This document shows, one piece after another, positions 17,148-27,211 of a DNA stretch of 64,000 nucleotides; within the stretch, counting starts at the first letter, position 1; each line of letters starts with the position of its first letter. Made by a program: the position numbers and the translations under genes. The notes under the pieces are model-generated. The model saw only the letters and a program-made list of their open reading frames with translations, was not told the origin of the DNA and searched no databases. Origin of the DNA: Rhodococcus pyridinivorans (GTDB lineage Bacteria > Actinomycetota > Actinomycetes > Mycobacteriales > Mycobacteriaceae); assembly GCF_900105195.1 (NCBI RefSeq), contig NZ_FNRX01000002.1, forward strand, positions 4,526,001 through 4,590,000, given 5' to 3'.

Positions 17148-17564
17148 CTAGTGATCGAGCTCGCGCGCGATCGCCCGCATGACCTCGGAGATGCGCTGCC
17201 CGGTCTTGCGGTCGGGGTAACGCCCGCGCCGCAGATCGGGCTGGACCGCTGCTTCGAGCAGCTTGATCATGTCCTCGACCATGCCGTGCAGTTCGTCCGG
17301 CGCGCGGCGCTTCTGCTGGGCGGGAGCCTCGCGGCGACCCTGCCGCAACGTGGGCTGCTCGAGGAGCTCGACCTTCAGCGCCTGCGGACCCCGGCGGCCC
17401 ACCGCCATACCGAACTCGACGCGCTGACCGGGCTTGAGCGCTTCCACTCCCTCCGGCAGTGCCGAGGCGCGGACGTAGACGTCCTCACCCTCGTCCTGGG
17501 ACAGGAAGCCGAAGCCCTTCTCGACGTCGTACCACTTCACCTTGCCGGTCGGCACCGCGCTCAC
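17148..17564 (-). CDS. Cold-shock domain protein with C-terminal extension (CspB-like)
   Basis: About 138 aa from GTG 17564, preceded by GAGGAG; another GTG three codons on (17555) is possible. Residues 1-66 form a cold-shock domain with RNP1 KGFGFL (16-21) and RNP2 VYVRAS (29-34), which binds single-stranded RNA or DNA. The remaining about 70 residues are a basic, partly helical extension ([20 protein letters not shown]) that ordinary 67-aa CspA lacks but the mycobacterial cspB product next to yccF has. Likely an RNA chaperone. It is monocistronic and shares the terminator at 17098-17138 with its convergent neighbour. Confidence 0.85.
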   Translation of the reverse strand: MSAVPTGKVKWYDVEKGFGFLSQDEGEDVYVRASALPEGVEALKPGQRVEFGMAVGRRGPQALKVELLEQPTLRQGRREAPAQQKRRAPDELHGMVEDMIKLLEAAVQPDLRRGRYPDRKTGQRISEVMRAIARELDH

Positions 17565-17749
17565 CTGCTCCTCGAAAGCTGTGCCCCACAGTGGGGCAAC
17601 CCGTTTACCATGCAAAACAACGCGCCCCGGCTCGGTCGAGCGGGACGCGTAGACACCTGTCAGTGTACCCGCAGAGGTGGGTCCGCCCCCGAATCGTCTT
17701 CCCGCTCCCGGACGTCACCGTCCGTCCTTGCGGCGACTACCGTGGTCAC

Positions 17750-17992
17750 GTGGGTACTTCATCTTCGGATTCGTCTGCAGCCCCGCGTAACGGCCTCCTG
17801 AAGGCCGCGATCGCCTGCTTCGTCGTCGGTGTGGTGGCGGTCGTCGCCATCTTCCTCATTCCGGCGGTCACCGACGGCACGCCCGGACTCGCGCTGTATC
17901 TGTTGACCCTCGCATGGCCGTTGGGTTTCGCCCTCGCCATCGCCTTCGCGCTGCGCTCGGGCCGGCGCGCTCGGAACGGAGACCGGACATGA
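17750..17992 (+). CDS. Small two-helix membrane protein upstream of yccF
   Basis: An 80-aa product from GTG 17750 with no clear ribosome binding site, so possibly leaderless. A Ser-rich polar N-terminus is followed by two hydrophobic helices (about residues 18-38 and 46-66) and a basic tail (RSGRRARNGDR). Its stop overlaps the yccF ATG (ATGA at 17989-17992), so the two are coupled. I do not recognise the family. Confidence 0.68.
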   Translation: MGTSSSDSSAAPRNGLLKAAIACFVVGVVAVVAIFLIPAVTDGTPGLALYLLTLAWPLGFALAIAFALRSGRRARNGDRT

Positions 17993-18381
17993 GGATCCTG
18001 CTCAACATCATCTGGTTGATCTTCGGCGGGCTGTGGCTCGCGCTCGGCTACTTCGCGGCAGGTCTGATCTGCTGCATCCTCATCATCACCATCCCGTTCG
18101 GCATCGCGTCGTTCCGGATCGGTATCTACGCGCTCTGGCCGTTCGGCAAGACGACGGTCGACAAGCCGACGGCCGGCACCATGTCGCTGATCGGCAACGT
18201 CATCTGGATCCTGGTGGCCGGTATCTGGCTGGCCCTCGGCCACATCGCCACCGCGCTCGCCATGGCCGTCACGATCATCGGCATCCCGCTCGCCGTCGCC
18301 AACCTGAAGATGATCCCGATCTCCCTGATGCCCCTGGGGAAGGAGATCGTTCATGTGGATGCCCGTCCGAGTTACATGTGA
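17989..18381 (+). CDS. yccF: YccF-family inner-membrane protein
   Basis: A 130-aa protein from ATG 17989. The YccF domain is duplicated: two similar halves each begin with a W(L/I)(I/L)xxGxWLALG helix (IIWLIFGGLWLALGYF and VIWILVAGIWLALGHI) and contain ITIPFGIASFRI and ITIIGIPLAVANLKM. Its function is unknown; it resembles the gene next to cspB in mycobacteria (Rv0870c). The final codons and the stop overlap a CRP-type palindrome that belongs to the following rpfA promoter. Confidence 0.88.
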   Translation: MRILLNIIWLIFGGLWLALGYFAAGLICCILIITIPFGIASFRIGIYALWPFGKTTVDKPTAGTMSLIGNVIWILVAGIWLALGHIATALAMAVTIIGIPLAVANLKMIPISLMPLGKEIVHVDARPSYM

Positions 18382-18392
18382 TCTTTCTCACA
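18377..18392. promoter_or_regulatory. CRP/GlxR-type binding site upstream of rpfA
   Basis: TGTGA-TCTTTC-TCACA is a perfect match to the TGTGA-N6-TCACA consensus of cAMP receptor proteins. It overlaps the yccF stop codon (18379-18381) and lies about 460 bases before the rpfA start, upstream of the riboswitch. CRP-type regulation of rpf genes is known in M. tuberculosis and corynebacteria. Confidence 0.8.
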
Positions 18393-18523
18393 TAACGAGC
18401 CGATAACGAGCAGGGCTCGAAACGAAATTTCGGGTACCCGGACCCCACTACCTGGGACTTCATTCCCTGGTCCGCGCCACACACGTCTGTCGCCACACGA
18501 ATCGGCGCGTTATCAATTGGTGA

Positions 18524-19435
<912 letters not shown>

Positions 19436-19450
19436 CACCCCGAACATCCC

Positions 19451-19488
19451 GGAAGGGCCTCGCACCGTTCACGGTGCGAGGCCCTTCC
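19451..19488 (+). terminator. Terminator after rpfA, 18-bp perfect stem
   Basis: GGAAGGGCCTCGCACCGT at 19451-19468 pairs perfectly with 19471-19488 around a 2-base loop, 15 bases past the rpfA stop. Confidence 0.88.
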
Positions 19489-19594
19489 GCATATGCGGAC
19501 GACCTTCGTTCATCCCTCACGCACGACGACGCCCGGCCCCCACGAAGGGACCGGGCGCCGTACGGAAGAGTCTGTTCGGTGATCCGCGATCGGA

Positions 19595-19783
19595 TCAGCG
19601 GTTGATCACCGTCTTCGGATGCGTGTAGGGCAGGTCCTCGACCGGCAACGGGAACACGGTGTCCTCACCGTACGGGGAGAGCGGACCGGAACGCGTGGAC
19701 GACAGTTCGGTGACAGCGTGCTCACCGTCGGCCAGCTCGGGCCATCCGTGGTCGACGTAATGCTTTTTCGAAGAGGTAGCCAT
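19595..19783 (-). CDS. Small conserved hypothetical protein (62 aa)
   Basis: ATG at 19783 opens a 62-aa soluble protein beginning [20 protein letters not shown] and ending in [17 protein letters not shown]. It has no membrane segment or known motif. It is transcribed divergently from the helicase-associated gene at 19843, a position occupied by a small hypothetical gene in mycobacteria (Rv0863). The short intergenic gap (59 bases) must hold both promoters. The function is unknown. Confidence 0.65.
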   Translation of the reverse strand: MATSSKKHYVDHGWPELADGEHAVTELSSTRSGPLSPYGEDTVFPLPVEDLPYTHPKTVINR

Positions 19784-19842
19784 GCGCTCATTTTGGCAGG
19801 TGAGTTCGGGGCCTGCTACCGCAGGTCTCTAATCTGGAGGGG

Positions 19843-22122
19843 ATGTCCCCGACCACGCCCGCTCCCGACACCGCCTCGGACTCCCTCGCCCGCTGGCTGG
19901 CAGGTCGACGCGACACGGATCTGGCCGCCACGCTGCGCGCCCGTCCGGATCTCGTAGTGCCGCCACCGGCGAGCATGAACGTGCTCGCGAGCCGGGCTCA
20001 GCAACGCGCCTCGGTGTTCCGTGCGGCCGACGAACTCGACACCGCCGCCTTCGGGATCATCGAGGTGCTGGCCCGTCTCGGAGCGGTGGACACCCCCGTC
20101 TCCCGCGCCGCCGTGCTCGACGAGGTCTCCGGCCGCATCAGCGCGAGGAATCTCGACCGGATCCTGTCCACCCTGCGCTCGCTGCTGCTCGTGTGGGGGT
20201 CCACCGACGAACTGCGTCTCGTCGCCGCCGCCGTGGACGCCGTTCCGTGGCGCGTCGGACGCACCGGCGACGTCACCGAACCGTCCCGGCAGGAGCTCGA
20301 CGACCTCCTCGCGGCTCTTCCGCCCGAGCAGCGCAGCATCCTCGACACCCTGTCGCGTACGTCCCCGATCGGTCGGACCCGCGACGCCGCACCGGACACC
20401 CCCGCCGACCGGCCCGTGCAGAAACTGCTCGCCGCCGGACTGCTCTTCCGCATCGACGACGAGACCGTCGAACTCCCCCACCGGGTGGGCCAGGCACTGC
20501 GCGACGACGCTCCCTTCGATCCGGCGGCGCTCGCTCCCCCGCGCGCACCGAAACCCACCCGATCGACCGCCGACGTCAATGCGACCGCCGGCGGCGCCGC
20601 CCTCGAACTGCTGCGGCACTGCGAAGACGTTCTCGACACCCTCGGTGCGCAAGCCGCCCCCGTCCTCAAGGCCGGTGGGCTCGGTGTCCGCGAACTGCAT
20701 CGCATCGGGAAGGCGGTCGGACTCGACGACGACGAGACGGCGCTCGTCGTCGAGGTCCTCGCGGGTGCCGGTCTGATCGCGCGGGGCCTCCCCGATCCGC
20801 CGACACCGGGGGACGACGATCACTGGGCACCGACCACCGCCACCGACGCGTGGCTCGCGTCCTCCCCCGCCTACCGCTGGGCCGTGCTCGCCGGTGCCTG
20901 GCTCGATCTGCCGCGCCGGCCCTGGCTGATCGGCCGGCGCGACCAGAACGACAAGCCGGTCGCCGCGCTGTCCGACGAGGTGAAGTCCCCTACTGCCGCC
21001 CGCGACCGACGGTTGCTGCTCGACGCCCTCTCCGACGTGCCGGCGGCGGGCACGGACGTCGCCGACCTGCGTACCGCTGCGGCGTGGCGTCGTCCTCGCT
21101 GGGCGAGTCGCTTCGACACGACGAGCGTCGTGGAGACCGTGCGCGAGGCGACGACACTCGGTCTCGTCGCGCACGGCATGCTCGCGTCGCCGGGCAAGGC
21201 GCTGCTGCACGGCGGCGACGCCGAGGCCGAGATGGCAGCGGTGCTCCCCGAACCCGTCGACTACGTGCTCGTCCAGGCCGACCTCACGGTCGTCGCCCCC
21301 GGACCGCTCGTCCCCGAACTCGGCGAGCGGATCGCGCTCGTCGCCGACGTCGAATCGGCCGGTGCCGCGACCGTCTACCGGATCGGCGAGAGCAGTATCC
21401 GGCGCGCGCTCGACGCCGGGCTCGGCGCGAGCGACCTGCACGGCCTGTTCGCGACGCATTCGCGCACCCCGGTGCCGCAGTCGCTCACCTACCTGATCGA
21501 CGACGTCGCGCGTCGCCACGGACGCCTGCGGGCCGGTGTGGCGACGTCCTTCGTCCGCGCCGACGATCCGGCTCTGCTCACCGAGGTACTGTCCGCCCCG
21601 GTCGCCGCCACGCTCGCCCTGCGCGCGGTCGCCCCGACCGTCGCGATCTCGCAGGCGCCTCTTGCCGAGGTGCTCACCGAGCTGCGCGCCGCTGGTTTCG
21701 CTCCCGCCGGGGAGGACGCATCGGGAGCGATCGTGGATCTACGGCCCCGGGGTGCCCGCGTCGCGATGCCGCGTGCCCGGGCCCGCTATGCCGGGCCCAC
21801 CGCGCCGAGCGACGAGCAGCTCGACACCCTCGTGCGCACGCTGCGCGCCGGCGACCGTGCGGAGTCCGCGACACCGACGGCCTCGGCACGTGGTGACGGC
21901 AGCCGGTCCGGCAGTGCGGCGACGCTCGCGCTGCTGCAGCTGGCCGTGCACGGCAAGCGCAGCGTCACCCTCGGCTACGTCGACGCTCAGGGTGTGGCGA
22001 CGCGCCGCATCGTCGACCCGGTGTCGGTGGGCGGCGGGCAGGTGCAGGCCTTCGACCCGGCGACCGGCTCGGTGCGCAGCTTCGTCCTGCACCGCGTTAC
22101 GTCGGTGGCGCTGGTCGACTGA
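19843..22122 (+). CDS. Helicase-associated (Helicase_C_3) domain protein
   Basis: A 759-aa protein annotated in actinobacteria as 'helicase-associated domain-containing' and lying next to the XPB helicase gene (Rv0862c-Rv0861c order). It has no Walker motifs. It consists of tandem winged-helix-like regions: residues about 60-130 (AADELDTAAFGIIEVLARLG), 210-330, and the Helicase_C_3 domain around residues 450-590 (VLVQADLTVVAPGPLVPELGERI...LTYLIDDVARRHGRLR). The C-terminus resembles the WYL fold found in transcription factors (LGYVDAQGVATRRIVDPV...VQAFDPATGSVRSFVLHRV). A role as XPB partner in DNA repair is plausible but unproven. Confidence 0.83.
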   Translation: MSPTTPAPDTASDSLARWLAGRRDTDLAATLRARPDLVVPPPASMNVLASRAQQRASVFRAADELDTAAFGIIEVLARLGAVDTPVSRAAVLDEVSGRISARNLDRILSTLRSLLLVWGSTDELRLVAAAVDAVPWRVGRTGDVTEPSRQELDDLLAALPPEQRSILDTLSRTSPIGRTRDAAPDTPADRPVQKLLAAGLLFRIDDETVELPHRVGQALRDDAPFDPAALAPPRAPKPTRSTADVNATAGGAALELLRHCEDVLDTLGAQAAPVLKAGGLGVRELHRIGKAVGLDDDETALVVEVLAGAGLIARGLPDPPTPGDDDHWAPTTATDAWLASSPAYRWAVLAGAWLDLPRRPWLIGRRDQNDKPVAALSDEVKSPTAARDRRLLLDALSDVPAAGTDVADLRTAAAWRRPRWASRFDTTSVVETVREATTLGLVAHGMLASPGKALLHGGDAEAEMAAVLPEPVDYVLVQADLTVVAPGPLVPELGERIALVADVESAGAATVYRIGESSIRRALDAGLGASDLHGLFATHSRTPVPQSLTYLIDDVARRHGRLRAGVATSFVRADDPALLTEVLSAPVAATLALRAVAPTVAISQAPLAEVLTELRAAGFAPAGEDASGAIVDLRPRGARVAMPRARARYAGPTAPSDEQLDTLVRTLRAGDRAESATPTASARGDGSRSGSAATLALLQLAVHGKRSVTLGYVDAQGVATRRIVDPVSVGGGQVQAFDPATGSVRSFVLHRVTSVALVD

Positions 22123-22161
22123 CGACGGACCCGGGTGCGGTTGATCGAGCATCGCCTGGAA

Positions 22162-22186
22162 CCGCCCACCACCGGCCCTTGGGCGG
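22162..22186. terminator. Probable hairpin between convergent genes
   Basis: CCGCCCA (22162-22168) and TGGGCGG (22180-22186) pair around an 11-base loop between the convergent helicase-associated and monooxygenase genes. Confidence 0.45.
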
Positions 22187-22192
22187 AGAGGC

Positions 22193-23548
22193 TCAGCGCT
22201 GCGTCGCGAACCCCACGAACGCCCCGCCGACGGTGAACTGGTTCTCCGGCCGTGGGAGCCCGTAGTGCCCACGCAGGGTGGATTCGGTGTACTCGGTGCG
22301 GAACAGACCGCGCTCCTGCAGGATCGGCACCACACCGTCGACGAACTTCTCGAGCCCCGACGGCAGCACGGCGGGCATGATGTTGAAGCCGTCGGCCGCG
22401 CCGCTGTGGAACCAGTGCTCGATCGTGTCGGCCACCTGCTCGGCCGTGCCCGCGAAGGTTCGATGGCCGCGACCGCCGCCGAGTCGTTCGATGAGCTGCC
22501 GCACCGTGAGGTTCTCCCGTCGCGCGAGCTGCACGATGAGCGTGTACCGGCTCTTGGCTCCCTCGATCTCGTCCTCGGACGGCAGGTTCTCCGGCAGCGG
22601 CTCGTCGAGCGGAAGCTGCCCCGGCCGCAACCCGAACCGGTCGGCGAGCTGGTGGCGCGCGTACTCGGGCGAGATCAGCCGGGCCAGTTCGGCGTCGAGT
22701 TCGCGTGCCTCATTCTCCGTATCGCCGATGACGGGCACGATGCCCGGGAGGATCAGCACCTGCCGCGGGTCGCGGCCGACCTTGCCGACCCGATCCTTCA
22801 CGTCGTCGTAGAACGCCTTGCCCTCCTCGAAGGTGGGCTGAGCAGTGAAGATCGCCTCGGCGTACAGCGCGGCGAAGTCCTTGCCGTTCTCCGACGAGCC
22901 CGCCTGCACGAGCAGCGGATAGCCCTGCGGCGACCGCGGCACGTTGAGCGGCCCGGCCACCGAGAAGAACTCTCCCTCGTGTTCGAAGGTGTGGACCTTC
23001 GCGGAGTCGGCGTGGATCGCCGCCTCCTTGTCGGCGACGATCGCGTCGTCCTCCCAGCTGTCCCACAGCTTGGTCGACACCTCGACGAACTCGGCGGCTC
23101 GCGCGTAGCGGCTCTTGTGCGCCGGCACGCCGTCGAGACCGAAATTGCGAGCGGCGTCGTCACCGGCGGTAGTGACGATGTTCCAGCCGGCCCGTCCCCC
23201 GCTGACGAAATCCAGCGATGCGAATCGACGCGCGAGGTTGTAGGGCTCGTTGTAGGTCGTCGACGCGGTCCCGATGAGACCGATCCGCTCGGTGGCCGTC
23301 GCGATCGCGGTGAGGATGATCGTGGGTTCGAGCTTGCCGCTCGGACGCCGTTCGGGATTCGCGAACAGCACGGGGCTGTCGGCGAGGAACACCGAATCGA
23401 ACCTGCCACGCTCGGCGGTGCGGGTGAGCGAGATGTAGTGCTGGATGTCGAGATTCGCGTTCGGGTCGCTCTCCGGCAGACGCCAGGCCGCTTCGTGATG
23501 GCCGACGGGCATGAGGAAGGCGTTGAGGTGCAATCGACGATCGGTCAT
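22193..23548 (-). CDS. NtaA/SnaA/DszA-type FMN-dependent monooxygenase
   Basis: About 451 aa from ATG 23548, preceded by AGGAG; the ORF extension to 23620 has no support. It is an LLM-fold (bacterial luciferase-like) monooxygenase of the NtaA/SnaA/DszA/DmoA subgroup: LNAFLMPVGHHEAAWRLP, RGRFDSVFLADSPV, GLIGTASTTYNEPYNLARRF, SGGRAGWNIVTT, and PLLVQAGSSENGKDFAA for FMN binding. Such enzymes use reduced FMN to cleave C-S or C-N bonds in sulfones, sulfides or chelators. It is the last gene of an ABC importer operon (28-base gap), which points to a sulfur-source or organosulfur role. A separate flavin reductase is not in the window. Confidence 0.88.
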   Translation of the reverse strand: MTDRRLHLNAFLMPVGHHEAAWRLPESDPNANLDIQHYISLTRTAERGRFDSVFLADSPVLFANPERRPSGKLEPTIILTAIATATERIGLIGTASTTYNEPYNLARRFASLDFVSGGRAGWNIVTTAGDDAARNFGLDGVPAHKSRYARAAEFVEVSTKLWDSWEDDAIVADKEAAIHADSAKVHTFEHEGEFFSVAGPLNVPRSPQGYPLLVQAGSSENGKDFAALYAEAIFTAQPTFEEGKAFYDDVKDRVGKVGRDPRQVLILPGIVPVIGDTENEARELDAELARLISPEYARHQLADRFGLRPGQLPLDEPLPENLPSEDEIEGAKSRYTLIVQLARRENLTVRQLIERLGGGRGHRTFAGTAEQVADTIEHWFHSGAADGFNIMPAVLPSGLEKFVDGVVPILQERGLFRTEYTESTLRGHYGLPRPENQFTVGGAFVGFATQR

Positions 23549-23576
23549 GTCTTCTCCTGTCGTGAAAGGTCTCTCG

Positions 23577-24281
23577 TCACAGTTGCGTGATGACACCGAG
23601 GGCGGTGAGGAGGTCTTCACGGATGTCCCGGAAACCGGGATCCGTGATGGAACGGGGCTTGTCGAGATCCACGTGGCATTCGACGGCGAGGCGCCCTTCG
23701 TCCAGCACGACGATCCGGTCGGCGAGCACTATCGCCTCGTCGACGTCGTGAGTCACGAGCAGCACGGTGGGACGGTGCGCGCGGACGAGGTCGTCGAGCA
23801 GTCCGTGCATCCTGATGCGGGTCAGGGCGTCGAGCGCGCCGAACGGCTCGTCGGCGAGCAGCAACTGCGGCTCCCGCACCAGGGCCCGGGCCAGCGCGAC
23901 ACGCTGTTGCTCCCCGCCCGAGAGTTCGAGCGGCCAGGCGTCCTCGCGCCCGGCCAGGCCGACCTCGACCAGCATCTCGGATCCCCGGCTCCTGCCCTGC
24001 CTGTCGAGCCCGAGCGTGACGTTGTCGAGCACGCGCAGCCAGGGCAGCAGGCGGGAGTCCTGGAAGGCGACGGAGACCTTCTCCGGTACCGCGAGGGCGC
24101 CGCCCCGGATCTCCACGTCGTAGTCGAGGCCGGCGAGCGCACGCAGCAGGGTGGACTTCCCGGATCCGCTCCTGCCGAGCAGGGCGACGAACTGTCCGTC
24201 GGGGATCTCGAGGTCGAGCCCGTCGAGCACGTTCCGGTCGCCGAAGCCGCGGATCAGGCCGCGGATGCGTACAGCGCTCAT
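23577..24281 (-). CDS. ABC importer ATPase, SsuB/TauB type
   Basis: A 234-aa ATPase whose start at 24281 overlaps the permease stop (ATGA). It shows the Walker A GRSGSGKST (about 36-44), Q-loop VAFQDSRLLPW, signature LSGGEQQRVALARAL, Walker B LLLADEPFGALD and the switch His in LLVTHDVDEA. The subfamily is that of nitrate/sulfonate/taurine importers. It energises uptake with the permease at 24278-25141 and the lipoprotein at 25138-26202. Confidence 0.9.
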   Translation of the reverse strand: MSAVRIRGLIRGFGDRNVLDGLDLEIPDGQFVALLGRSGSGKSTLLRALAGLDYDVEIRGGALAVPEKVSVAFQDSRLLPWLRVLDNVTLGLDRQGRSRGSEMLVEVGLAGREDAWPLELSGGEQQRVALARALVREPQLLLADEPFGALDALTRIRMHGLLDDLVRAHRPTVLLVTHDVDEAIVLADRIVVLDEGRLAVECHVDLDKPRSITDPGFRDIREDLLTALGVITQL

Positions 24282-25141
24282 CCGCCCAGCGTCTTCCGCC
24301 AGGCGAGCGCCCGACGCTCGACCAACCGGAGACCGGCGTCGGATGCCAGACCGAAGATGCCGTAGACGAGCAATCCGACGAGGATGACGTCCGGCTGACC
24401 GTAGTTCTGGGCGTTGAACATCATCTTGCCCAGGCCGCTCACGGCGTTGATGCTCTCGACCACGATCAGGGTGAGCCACGCACCGGTCACCGCCAGGCGC
24501 AGACCGAGGAAGAATCCGGGCAGCGCTCCTCGCAGCACCACCTTCCACACGAACTGTGCGCGAGTGAGAGCGAGGACCTCGGCGAGTTCGACGTAGCGCT
24601 GTTCGAGGGCCGTGAGAGCGTTGTGCGTCTGGATGTAGATGGTCACGACCGTCCCGAGTGCGATCACCGTGATCTTGAAGGTCTCGCCGATGCCGAGCCA
24701 CAGGATCAGCAGCGGGATGAGACCCAGCGTCGGGATCGCACGCTTGAACTGCACAGGGCCGTCGATCAGTGCTTCACCGGTGCGCGTCAGGCCGGATGCG
24801 AGCGCGAGCGCGGTGCCGATGACACATCCGATCACGAAGCCCAGCACGGCACGGCTCAACGATGCCAGGATGTGTTGTTGCAGAGTTCCTTCCGCGACGA
24901 GTTCGACCGCGCTGGTCACCACCGTCCAGGGAGCGGAGAGCTTGCGGTCGTCGATCCATCCGGCACCCGACCCGATCGCCCACACGACGAGCAGCAGAAC
25001 CACGCCGGTCATGCGCGAGAACGGGACGGCCTTGCGGAGACCGAGCCGCCGGAGCGGCCTGATCCCCTCCGTCGGTGGCTGATCGGCGGGGTCCAGTGGG
25101 CGGGCGCCGACCTCCACCGGCCGTGTCAGTGTGCTGGTCAC
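24278..25141 (-). CDS. ABC importer permease, SsuC/TauC type
   Basis: About 287 aa from GTG 25141, with GGAAGGGG upstream and a GTGA overlap with the binding-protein stop; the ORF extension to 25240 is rejected. Six hydrophobic helices with the BPD_transp_1 EAA-type loop (YVELAEVLALTRAQFVWKVV, then LPGFFLGLRLAVTGAWL). Early conserved PTLGLIPLLILWLGIGET is typical of the sulfonate/taurine permeases. Confidence 0.9.
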   Translation of the reverse strand: MTSTLTRPVEVGARPLDPADQPPTEGIRPLRRLGLRKAVPFSRMTGVVLLLVVWAIGSGAGWIDDRKLSAPWTVVTSAVELVAEGTLQQHILASLSRAVLGFVIGCVIGTALALASGLTRTGEALIDGPVQFKRAIPTLGLIPLLILWLGIGETFKITVIALGTVVTIYIQTHNALTALEQRYVELAEVLALTRAQFVWKVVLRGALPGFFLGLRLAVTGAWLTLIVVESINAVSGLGKMMFNAQNYGQPDVILVGLLVYGIFGLASDAGLRLVERRALAWRKTLGG

Positions 25142-26202
25142 GAATCCGACCCCTTCCGGTACTCCTGCGGAACCGACTCCGCGGCAATCGTTTCGAATCT
25201 GCGATCGAAGATCTGCTCGACGTCGAACTCGTCGAACCATCCGGCCTCATCGAGCAGTTCCGAGGTCTCCTGCGTCCATTCGATCGCGGAGTCCCAGTCG
25301 GTGGGATATGCCGGTTTCTGGCCGACGGTTTCGACGATCCGCCTGCCGTCCTCGTACGACACCCCCTCGCTCTCGACGTAGTACTTCCGAATCCACTCGT
25401 CCCGGTTCTCCCACGCCCAGACGTCACCCTGTGCCCACAACGGGATGAATTCCTTGATCGCCGCGACCTTCGCAGGATCCTCGAGCACGGACACCGGAGC
25501 CCACAGAACACTCAACGCGTCGACCTCGGGCGTGAACACCCCTCGCGCGCCCTCGGTTTCGTACTGGTTCAGGTACTTCGTGAGGGTAGGTTCCGCCAGC
25601 GGTGCGACGTCGACCTGCTTCGCCTGGAGCGCCGTGAGGAACTGCGTGCTCGGTAGTTCGACGAATTCCACCTCGTCGAGACCGATTCCGGCCGACTTCA
25701 GCATCCGGAACACGACGACACCCTGGGCCTGCCCCGGCGACAACGCGATCTTCCTGCCGCGCAGGTCGTCCAACGAATCGATGTCTGTACCGGGTGCCGT
25801 CGCGAGCGAGTACTGCGGCGAATCCTTCTCGCGTACGGCGACGATCCTGGCGTCGAGCCCGGTGGCACGTGCCTGGATGGGAGGAATCGCCGCATTGACC
25901 GCGAGGTCGACGGCGTCGCCGCGGAACGCCTGGATGACGTCGGGACCGGCCGAGACGTCGGGCCAGTCCGACACCGTGAACGGCAACTCGTCGATACGAC
26001 CGGTCGCTTCGAGCTGGATACGGGTGGGCTTGACGGCAATGCTCAACGACGTCCCCGGTGGAATCTCCTCGGGAGTTTCGGCGTCGGCGGACAATCCCCC
26101 GGTCGAACCGCCGGCGCACCCGGTGAGCACGACGCTCAGTGCGGCCGCGACGACGATCGGAGCGCGCGATCTTCGAGAGCGCACGAGTGAGGACACGATC
26201 AT
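25138..26202 (-). CDS. ABC importer substrate-binding lipoprotein, SsuA/TauA type
   Basis: A 354-aa protein from ATG 26202 with AAGGAG at good spacing. The signal is basic (RSRRSRAP), a hydrophobic core and the lipobox LTGC. The mature domain is a NMT1/SsuA-like periplasmic-binding fold (AVKPTRIQLEATG, GDAVDLAVNAAIPPIQARATG, KIALSPGQAQGVVVFRMLKSAG, FVELPSTQFLTALQAKQVDVAPLAEP). It is the first gene of a four-gene operon with permease, ATPase and monooxygenase. The ligand is probably a sulfonate or other organosulfur compound; that is inferred from context. Confidence 0.88.
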   Translation of the reverse strand: MIVSSLVRSRRSRAPIVVAAALSVVLTGCAGGSTGGLSADAETPEEIPPGTSLSIAVKPTRIQLEATGRIDELPFTVSDWPDVSAGPDVIQAFRGDAVDLAVNAAIPPIQARATGLDARIVAVREKDSPQYSLATAPGTDIDSLDDLRGRKIALSPGQAQGVVVFRMLKSAGIGLDEVEFVELPSTQFLTALQAKQVDVAPLAEPTLTKYLNQYETEGARGVFTPEVDALSVLWAPVSVLEDPAKVAAIKEFIPLWAQGDVWAWENRDEWIRKYYVESEGVSYEDGRRIVETVGQKPAYPTDWDSAIEWTQETSELLDEAGWFDEFDVEQIFDRRFETIAAESVPQEYRKGSDS

Positions 26203-26708
26203 GAGAACTCCTTGCGAAGGTGAGGGGCGCGACATCGCGCGAATACGCCGACGTGCGCCACCGGAAGACGAGCGGGAACCCGAGCGCGGGCCCGACCGCG
26301 AGGACAGCAGCCCCGGAAACCGCAGTCCCGAAATCAGCGGTCACGGTACGGAGAACAGCGACAGTGCGGACAGCCACGGAACCGCGATCGGTGGACGACA
26401 CGACACGCACGGTGTTCGCGACGCGAGGCACTGCGGCCTGCGATTACGGTCCGGCCCATCGCTCTCCCCCGTCCGCCCGGGCTGTGGACGTCCTCTGTCT
26501 GCACAGCATCGCCGGTGACGGTATCGGCCGCGCGGAACTTCCCGACAGGGATCAGCGCACGGTGAAATCAACTCCGGACACCGGAGTACGGAACATTTCA
26601 GCGCCGTGTTCGGATGGCGCACAGAATAATTCGAGCGACTGGCTTTTTCCGGGAAATGACGTATGGTGTGGTCTTGTCGAGTGGTTGTTCATCGAAGATG
26701 GAGTGACA
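26203..26708. other. 506-base non-coding gap
   Basis: The gap lies between the divergent ABC operon (start 26202) and the small-ORF cluster (start 26709). I see no ORF with coding character; the open frame on the plus strand is Arg/Thr/Ala-rich noise. It must hold the promoters of both operons. A TATGGT at 26662-26667 is a possible -10 for the small ORFs. No clear inverted repeat was recognised. Confidence 0.5.
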
Positions 26709-26828
26709 ATGGCCGACAAGGGCAAGAATTCGAAGAAGCCAGCGAAGTCCCTGAAGGAACGTCGTCAGGAGAAGCGGCAGAAGGCCGCCGAAGCCGGCGA
26801 GTTCATTCGTAAGCGGAAGCGGAGCTGA
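26709..26828 (+). CDS. 39-aa highly basic small protein
   Basis: ATG at 26709 follows GATGGAGTGACA (GGAG at 8-base spacing). The 39-aa product is Lys/Arg-rich and likely an extended coiled helix (SLKERRQEKRQKAAEAGEF, ending IRKRKRS). Similar tiny basic proteins are common hypothetical genes in actinobacteria and may bind nucleic acid or the ribosome; that is inference. It heads a run of three tiny ORFs that ends at a strong terminator. Confidence 0.7.
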   Translation: MADKGKNSKKPAKSLKERRQEKRQKAAEAGEFIRKRKRS

Positions 26829-26843
26829 ATCCGGTTGCAGGCC

Positions 26844-27011
26844 ATGGATCTCGAAATCGCAGCGCTCGAAGCGCTGTACGACAAGATAAGTGGATTGTCC
26901 GGTCGGGAAACGGGCACCGACGCACAGCGGCACGGATATCGCGCCGCCTTGGCGCGTGCACGGGTGTTCGTTCTCGACGAGCGTGCCGGCGCGATGAAAC
27001 AGCCGGCCTGA
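26844..27011 (+). CDS. 55-aa small helical protein
   Basis: This is a reading frame too short for the usual gene finders: ATG 26844 to TGA 27011. The product reads as two helices, EIAALEALYDKISGLSG and GYRAALARARVFVLDERAGA, joined by a polar loop. The gap to the 39-aa gene is 15 bases. Coding is supported by the tight spacing and by the similar two-helix plan with a shared G-Y-R motif in the next ORF. I do not recognise it. Confidence 0.55.
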   Translation: MDLEIAALEALYDKISGLSGRETGTDAQRHGYRAALARARVFVLDERAGAMKQPA

Positions 27012-27034
27012 GAAAAGAGAAAATCGGTACTGGA

Positions 27035-27193
27035 ATGAAGCGGACGCTGCATGCCCTGGACAAGATCCAGGAACGACTCGAATCGGAACTGGATTCGAGA
27101 CCTCCTACCTCTGAGAAAGACGCCGGCTACCGGTCCGGTATCTCCGAGGCGCTGGTGTGCGTGATGGAGGTGCGGCAGTCGCTCGCACGGTGA
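27035..27193 (+). CDS. 52-aa small helical protein
   Basis: ATG 27035 to TGA 27193, 23 bases after the 55-aa ORF. The product has an N-terminal helix (LHALDKIQERLESEL), a polar linker and a second helix beginning GYRSGISEALVCVMEVRQSL. The plan, and the G-Y-R start of the second helix after a Asp/Ala-rich linker, parallel the preceding 55-aa protein, so the two may be diverged duplicates. A perfect 15-bp terminator follows 18 bases on, which supports a real transcript end here. Confidence 0.55.
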   Translation: MKRTLHALDKIQERLESELDSRPPTSEKDAGYRSGISEALVCVMEVRQSLAR

Positions 27194-27211
27194 GTACGCC
27201 GTGAAACCGGT